Assembly (NCBI GenBank): GCA_017525225.1
Contig: JAFXTB010000034.1
Span: forward strand, 1-62,856
DNA length: 62,856 nt
Source of the DNA: Kiritimatiellia bacterium
GTDB taxonomy: Bacteria > Verrucomicrobiota > Kiritimatiellia > RFP12 > UBA1067
Reading direction: 5' to 3'
Below, one piece after another: positions 59,148-62,856 of the stretch; positions within the stretch are counted from its first letter, which is position 1; each line of letters starts with the position of its first letter. The position numbers and the translations under genes are program-made. The notes under the pieces are model-generated. The model was not told where the DNA came from. It saw only the letters and a program-made list of their open reading frames with translations, and made no database searches.

Positions 59148-61062
59148 TTGCCCGTTCCTTTGCTAATGGCATTACAGACTTGAGATATTTCCTGACAACA
59201 GGATCTGCAATCAAATTGGAAATCTTGTCCGCTTCATCACAATCAAACTTATCTCTCGTTATTTCTTCGCGCTCCTCTGATGGTTCAAGTAGCTCATATA
59301 TCTCGTTCACTACATCATCAATTTTCTTTCGTGCGAATAGCCCTACGGCACCATTCTTTAGAAAGAACGAATGGCGATACAAGTCATAAATGTTCGCGCC
59401 GAAACCGAAGGGCTTGAATTCTCCTTCGTTTTTCACCTTGCCTTTATCAAGCAGTACCACATTGCCAGCCGGCACATCCGACAACAATATCGGCGAATGC
59501 GTTGCAAAGATTAGGTGCGGATGCACCCAGGGTGCGAATGCCTCAAAAAACCAAATCGTTCTTTGCACGATCCGGCGTTGCCATTCTGGATGCATTGTCG
59601 TTTCTGCTTCATCGAAGAATATGATTGCGTCCTTCATTCCGGGCCAGTTTTGGGAGTCTGAAGGGTCAAGATTTGCACCATCTTGAGGGCTTGTTCTTAC
59701 CTCAATAGACTCCAAGAAATGATGATACAATCGCCCCCATGTGTCAAAGAATGCGCGTTCACCAGCTGACATTCTGGGCACAGTGTCAAAATCGAGAATT
59801 GGCACAATAGTTTCTGCCTTGAAATGCAAATCGACCAATTCAAGCAAACGTTTAAATTGCTCCTGAGATTTCATGTCTAACACTATACTACCCGTAAGTG
59901 AAGCATTGGCCAACTCTTGTTGATGACTGAGGTCCAGAATCTCACCTAACTTTCTGAAAAACGCTCTAACTGCATTCACATAGTCTTTTTGCTGATACTT
60001 CTTCTGATTGCGAAGAAAGCGCAGAATGGCCTCCTTCCTAGGGGGAAGTTCTCCTGAGAACAAATCAGTTAGATCGTCTTTATATTTCAAGCATCTCTTG
60101 CATACGTTGCCACAATAATTCTTATCATTTTTGCCTGCCGATTGAACACATATTTCCGAGTTGCGCTCATTGACATATAAGCCCGCATATGCATAAAACA
60201 CTTTTTCGAAGAAATCATATTCACTTGATTGTGTGTTTTTAAGGATCCTTTTTACATCTTCTGCAGTTTTCTTGCTCCTCAATTTCTGGGCCACAACCTT
60301 ACTGAGTGACACGCGAATTCCTATCGGTTTAAAAACCGGTTCTTGATCGCCAGCACCTTCATCTTGCAGCTTTTCATTGAGTGGCAATTTCTTTTCAGGA
60401 GGAAGTTCTTGCTCAGCACGAACAAATGAAAGTGTCCACTTGGTTTGTTCTGTCTGATATGGCCCTATAGGATCGAGGCGTTGTATGTTCCACATATCCC
60501 TAGCTTGCGGATTGACTGCTTTCATCAGTCCAATGGTTGAAAGATCAGAAAATGAATTGGGACAATCAGGCGTGTCAACTAACACATACGGGGTAAAATG
60601 AGGTGTCACATATACTAAGGGGACATCTTGAAATCCATTATTCACCTCCGCTTCAGCAGGCCGCTTCACTCCGTCAGGCGTTTTCAAGTTCGGGATATTA
60701 CTTTCATAATAGCACTCGTTTCCCATCCCACAACAGTAAACAACAATGAATTCCTTAAACTTATGCGATGAATGTGACGAGTCTAGAGCTTCCCTAATAT
60801 CAAGCAAAACTTCAACAAGAGAAGTCTTGCCGGAACCATTCCCGCCTGCTATGACAGAAACACTATCTACAGCTGCTGGAGTTTGTTTTTCAGGTAAGAC
60901 AGAAAAGAATCCCTTGGGCAATTTGCCGACACTATCGATTCTCTTAAGCTCTCCTCCGTCCAACTTGAATCGGATTTCTGAATCAAAATTGAATTCGATA
61001 CCATCTGCGAATATACGCCTGAATTGAGAACGGTACGTGAAGTACAGGTACAACAATTTCAT
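59125..61062 (-). CDS. AAA ATPase (SMC/RecF-type), PtuA-like, with internal cysteine cluster
   Basis: A protein of 645 aa. Walker A GGNGSGKTS at residues 73-81, signature-like SAGERAFF about residue 435, Walker B AIIFFDEAETTMHP and H-loop ATHSPILLSD. A cluster CVQSAGKNDKNYCGNVCKRC at about residue 310 suggests zinc binding inside the coiled-coil region. It resembles PtuA-type or related overcoming-lysogenization-defect (OLD)-like ATPases. GGAGGCTTAAC precedes the ATG at 61062. Cotranscribed with the HNH gene; AT-rich. Confidence 0.8.
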   Translation of the reverse strand: MKLLYLYFTYRSQFRRIFADGIEFNFDSEIRFKLDGGELKRIDSVGKLPKGFFSVLPEKQTPAAVDSVSVIAGGNGSGKTSLVEVLLDIREALDSSHSSHKFKEFIVVYCCGMGNECYYESNIPNLKTPDGVKRPAEAEVNNGFQDVPLVYVTPHFTPYVLVDTPDCPNSFSDLSTIGLMKAVNPQARDMWNIQRLDPIGPYQTEQTKWTLSFVRAEQELPPEKKLPLNEKLQDEGAGDQEPVFKPIGIRVSLSKVVAQKLRSKKTAEDVKRILKNTQSSEYDFFEKVFYAYAGLYVNERNSEICVQSAGKNDKNYCGNVCKRCLKYKDDLTDLFSGELPPRKEAILRFLRNQKKYQQKDYVNAVRAFFRKLGEILDLSHQQELANASLTGSIVLDMKSQEQFKRLLELVDLHFKAETIVPILDFDTVPRMSAGERAFFDTWGRLYHHFLESIEVRTSPQDGANLDPSDSQNWPGMKDAIIFFDEAETTMHPEWQRRIVQRTIWFFEAFAPWVHPHLIFATHSPILLSDVPAGNVVLLDKGKVKNEGEFKPFGFGANIYDLYRHSFFLKNGAVGLFARKKIDDVVNEIYELLEPSEEREEITRDKFDCDEADKISNLIADPVVRKYLKSVMPLAKERANAQTRDK

Positions 61063-61073
61063 GTTAAGCCTCC

Positions 61074-61096
61074 ATGAGGGTTAAAAAGACCCTCAT
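61074..61096 (-). promoter_or_regulatory. Hairpin between small ORF f and the ATPase Shine-Dalgarno
   Basis: Perfect 8 bp arms ATGAGGGT/ACCCTCAT with a 7 nt loop; the stop of ORF f lies in one arm and GGAGG follows the other arm within 3 nt. It could couple translation of the two, or act as an attenuator. Confidence 0.55.
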
Positions 61097-61266
61097 ATCA
61101 CAGAAACCATGAGGATTGCTCTTTGGTTCTTACGCGCCGCTTCCGTCGCAGATACGATAGAGCCATGCAAACACGAAGGCCAAGCCTTCTTCACCGGTGG
61201 TTTCATCACCGCCTTCGCGCGCTGCCGCTGCATCGCTACCTGTCTTCTTGCCTTGACGAGTCCCAT
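61093..61266 (-). CDS. Small basic repeated ORF, copy f
   Basis: A protein of 57 aa. MGLVKARRQVAMQRQRAKAV begins it, with a Lys-rich middle (KPPVKKAW). No GAGGTGAT; the upstream context differs from the other copies. It precedes the ATPase/HNH pair. Function unknown. Confidence 0.55.
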   Translation of the reverse strand: MGLVKARRQVAMQRQRAKAVMKPPVKKAWPSCLHGSIVSATEAARKNQRAILMVSVI

Positions 61267-61286
61267 GGCACTTCAATCCCCCGTTA

Positions 61287-62856
61287 TTACCTTAGCCCTA
61301 ATTCTTCGCTCAACTTAAACAACCAGTATGCGTCGTAGCGGCATTGCCTAGGATATCCCATTTCCCGCAAGTCATTCGGCGTCACTTTACATACACCGGG
61401 CAGGAGCCTGAAAACACGGTGACTACCGGTTCCACGAAAAGCAACAAGATAAAGAATCTTCTTCTGTTCTGCCGTCCCCATATCCACGATGCCAAACTTT
61501 TCAGCCTCATCCACCGGCAGATTGTACATATGCTTCTCAAGAATCCAATCAAGCTGCCCTGCCGCGTATGTCCCGTACACGACTTCATTTTCAAGAAATT
61601 CGCCTTCGTCCTTCCCGACTACCACCGTGGTGCCGCGAGTCGGGATATCGGCGGAAAGGTGCGATTCCGGTGTCTTCTTACTGAGAATTTCGCCAATGAA
61701 TGACTTTAGTGCGCTCCCGCCATCCTCGCCTGGCAGAAGAGGGATAGCACCGATGTTCTCGTTTTTGATCAGTTCCGCGTAGTTATAGCTCTGTGGCAAA
61801 GGTCGGCCGGGATAAAGCACATACGCACCAACAATCTGCCGAGACAACTTACGGTCGTCCTCTTGCGAACGATACAGAATCGCGTCCCTGTAGCGGTGCA
61901 TGTCATTGATCGGCTCCGCTGGGGAAGCATCCTTCCCACCACGCTCATCAATGCGGTATTTGGCGTCGAACAGATAAGTGAACACATCCTTCCCGCGTTC
62001 AATCACTAGCACAATGTCAGGCCGTTGCGGATTATAGTAAGCCAAATCTCCATCGACAGTCTCCTTGCCGTAGTTCTGCTGATACAGTAGTTTAATGGAA
62101 ACCCCATCTTTTTCGGGAAACTTGTACGTCAGTGCAGAGAGCGTCGTGGTGTCAATCTTGTCAGGGTCCGGTTCTTCGAAGAGATCGTCATAGACCTTAG
62201 CCCCGTCTATCATACCTTCCGGGCGTCCAAATCCGAAGTCCTTCTCCAGCAAATCTGCCATGCGCAGAAAACACCAGAACTCGTAGAGCGCGCTGATCGG
62301 CCTGTGTCCAACTGCCAGACCCGTTTGCGTTGTATCGAGAGTATGCTTGAGCATCAACCATGTCGCATAGATATCCGCATATCCCTGCCGCCGTTGCAGA
62401 ACCATGCTCTCTTGACGCAAACCCGTGAAACGTCCCACACCGGCGAAAAAAGGATTGCGCATCGTCTTGGCAAGTTTCGCCGCCCGCGCCCGCAGGTCCG
62501 TTACGAACACCTCGCTGACCGTCTTGTGCCCCTCACAGACAGACGCGAATTTCTCCAACCTTGCAACGACACTCCGCAAGGTGAACTTGACGAACCTATT
62601 CTCTACCGTATCAACCTGCGGCGATATGTGTTCCGTCCTGAAAAGAGCAGCCGCTCGCCGCCCCTTGTCCATGGTCGCATAACTGTTGACCAAGCCCGGC
62701 GTCCATCGCTTGACCAGTCCTGCTCGCCGATACTCGACTTCCGAGATGTACTTGAGGTGCGGCCTGTTCACGATCCACTCGCACGCTCTCTGATAACGGT
62801 CGCCGATCTCGTTGAAAATATCCGCCCAAATTGCGTCATTGGTGTCGTCGCGACGG
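61287..62856 (-). CDS. DUF2357 restriction-like nuclease (5' end beyond window)
   Basis: At least 522 aa visible; the frame is open to the window edge, so the start is outside. RPDIVLVIERGKDVFTYLFDAKYR is a PD-(D/E)XK nuclease core (D, then D-x-K). The N-terminal helical region (RYQRACEWIVNRPHLKYISEVEYRRAGLVKRW) matches DUF2357 proteins that pair with McrB-like GTPases in type IV restriction. The partner would lie upstream, out of view. The small ORF copy f follows its stop by 20 bp. Confidence 0.8.
   Translation of the reverse strand, partial: RRDDTNDAIWADIFNEIGDRYQRACEWIVNRPHLKYISEVEYRRAGLVKRWTPGLVNSYATMDKGRRAAALFRTEHISPQVDTVENRFVKFTLRSVVARLEKFASVCEGHKTVSEVFVTDLRARAAKLAKTMRNPFFAGVGRFTGLRQESMVLQRRQGYADIYATWLMLKHTLDTTQTGLAVGHRPISALYEFWCFLRMADLLEKDFGFGRPEGMIDGAKVYDDLFEEPDPDKIDTTTLSALTYKFPEKDGVSIKLLYQQNYGKETVDGDLAYYNPQRPDIVLVIERGKDVFTYLFDAKYRIDERGGKDASPAEPINDMHRYRDAILYRSQEDDRKLSRQIVGAYVLYPGRPLPQSYNYAELIKNENIGAIPLLPGEDGGSALKSFIGEILSKKTPESHLSADIPTRGTTVVVGKDEGEFLENEVVYGTYAAGQLDWILEKHMYNLPVDEAEKFGIVDMGTAEQKKILYLVAFRGTGSHRVFRLLPGVCKVTPNDLREMGYPRQCRYDAYWLFKLSEELGLR

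Noticed and set aside
42973-61266. Integron cassette array with attC sites
   Set aside because: One-orientation genes with repeats between them suggest it, but the palindrome lacks attC-like paired R sites with a variable long stem, and no tyrosine integrase is seen. It remains only an analogy.

Overview
This looks like a GC-rich chromosome segment from a glycan-degrading bacterium of the PVC group. A gut Kiritimatiellota, Verrucomicrobiota or Lentisphaerota member fits best. The reasons are the many exported beta-helix proteins and glycoside hydrolases, a twin-arginine Gfo/Idh/MocA oxidoreductase, and small exported or lipoprotein genes of unknown family. Taxonomy is inference; no rRNA gene is present. 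Promoters are sigma-70-like, often with an extended -10 (TGnTATAAT). In many genes the -10 lies only 6-10 nt from the start codon, which points to frequent leaderless transcripts.

Region 1 (0.2-25.4 kb) is metabolic. It holds an esterase/GH20/EEP triple fusion, two beta-helix proteins (one fused to a GH29-like barrel), and a divergently placed MFS transporter/ROK kinase pair. A plus-strand run from 11.3 to 20.8 kb contains a HAD phosphatase, a DUF721-like protein, thymidine phosphorylase, a class-C beta-lactamase-fold hydrolase and four glycan-related exported proteins, including a second GH20. A DUF481 porin-like protein, a B12-binding radical SAM protein and two DUF21/CorC-type proteins follow. 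The likely logic is outer-membrane and periplasmic hydrolysis of amino-sugar and fucose-containing glycans, uptake by the MFS protein, and phosphorylation by the ROK kinase.

Region 2 (25.5-43 kb) is mixed. It has tRNA-Leu(UAG), a GH43-like protein, a DUF4143-type ATPase, a broken GntR regulator, and a VapBC module followed by DUF445. Next come a nuclease/phosphodiesterase operon, a Gfo/Idh/MocA enzyme, the RNA repair pair RtcA/RtcB, a GH28-like protein, a divergent VWA/HTH pair and a large exported protein.

Region 3 (42-62.9 kb) is an accessory island with most genes on the minus strand. Six gene sets are each preceded by a copy or remnant of one short basic ORF (MGLVKTRRLAA...), four of them intact. 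An 18-28 bp palindrome is repeated 11 times in a constant orientation, usually just upstream of a minus-strand gene. Cargo includes a DUF2357 restriction-like nuclease (running off the right edge), an AAA ATPase/HNH pair resembling Septu, an AbiE-like toxin/antitoxin, two NERD-domain proteins, a DUF4143 ATPase, an ORF6N protein, RNase D and small exported proteins. The island also carries fragments: a UmuD cut at its catalytic serine, an AbiEi N-terminus, a surface-repeat C-terminus and a deleted C1 peptidase. The repeated leader ORF plus palindrome architecture is the most novel-looking feature, followed by a hairpin-dense candidate RNA upstream of the ORF6N gene.
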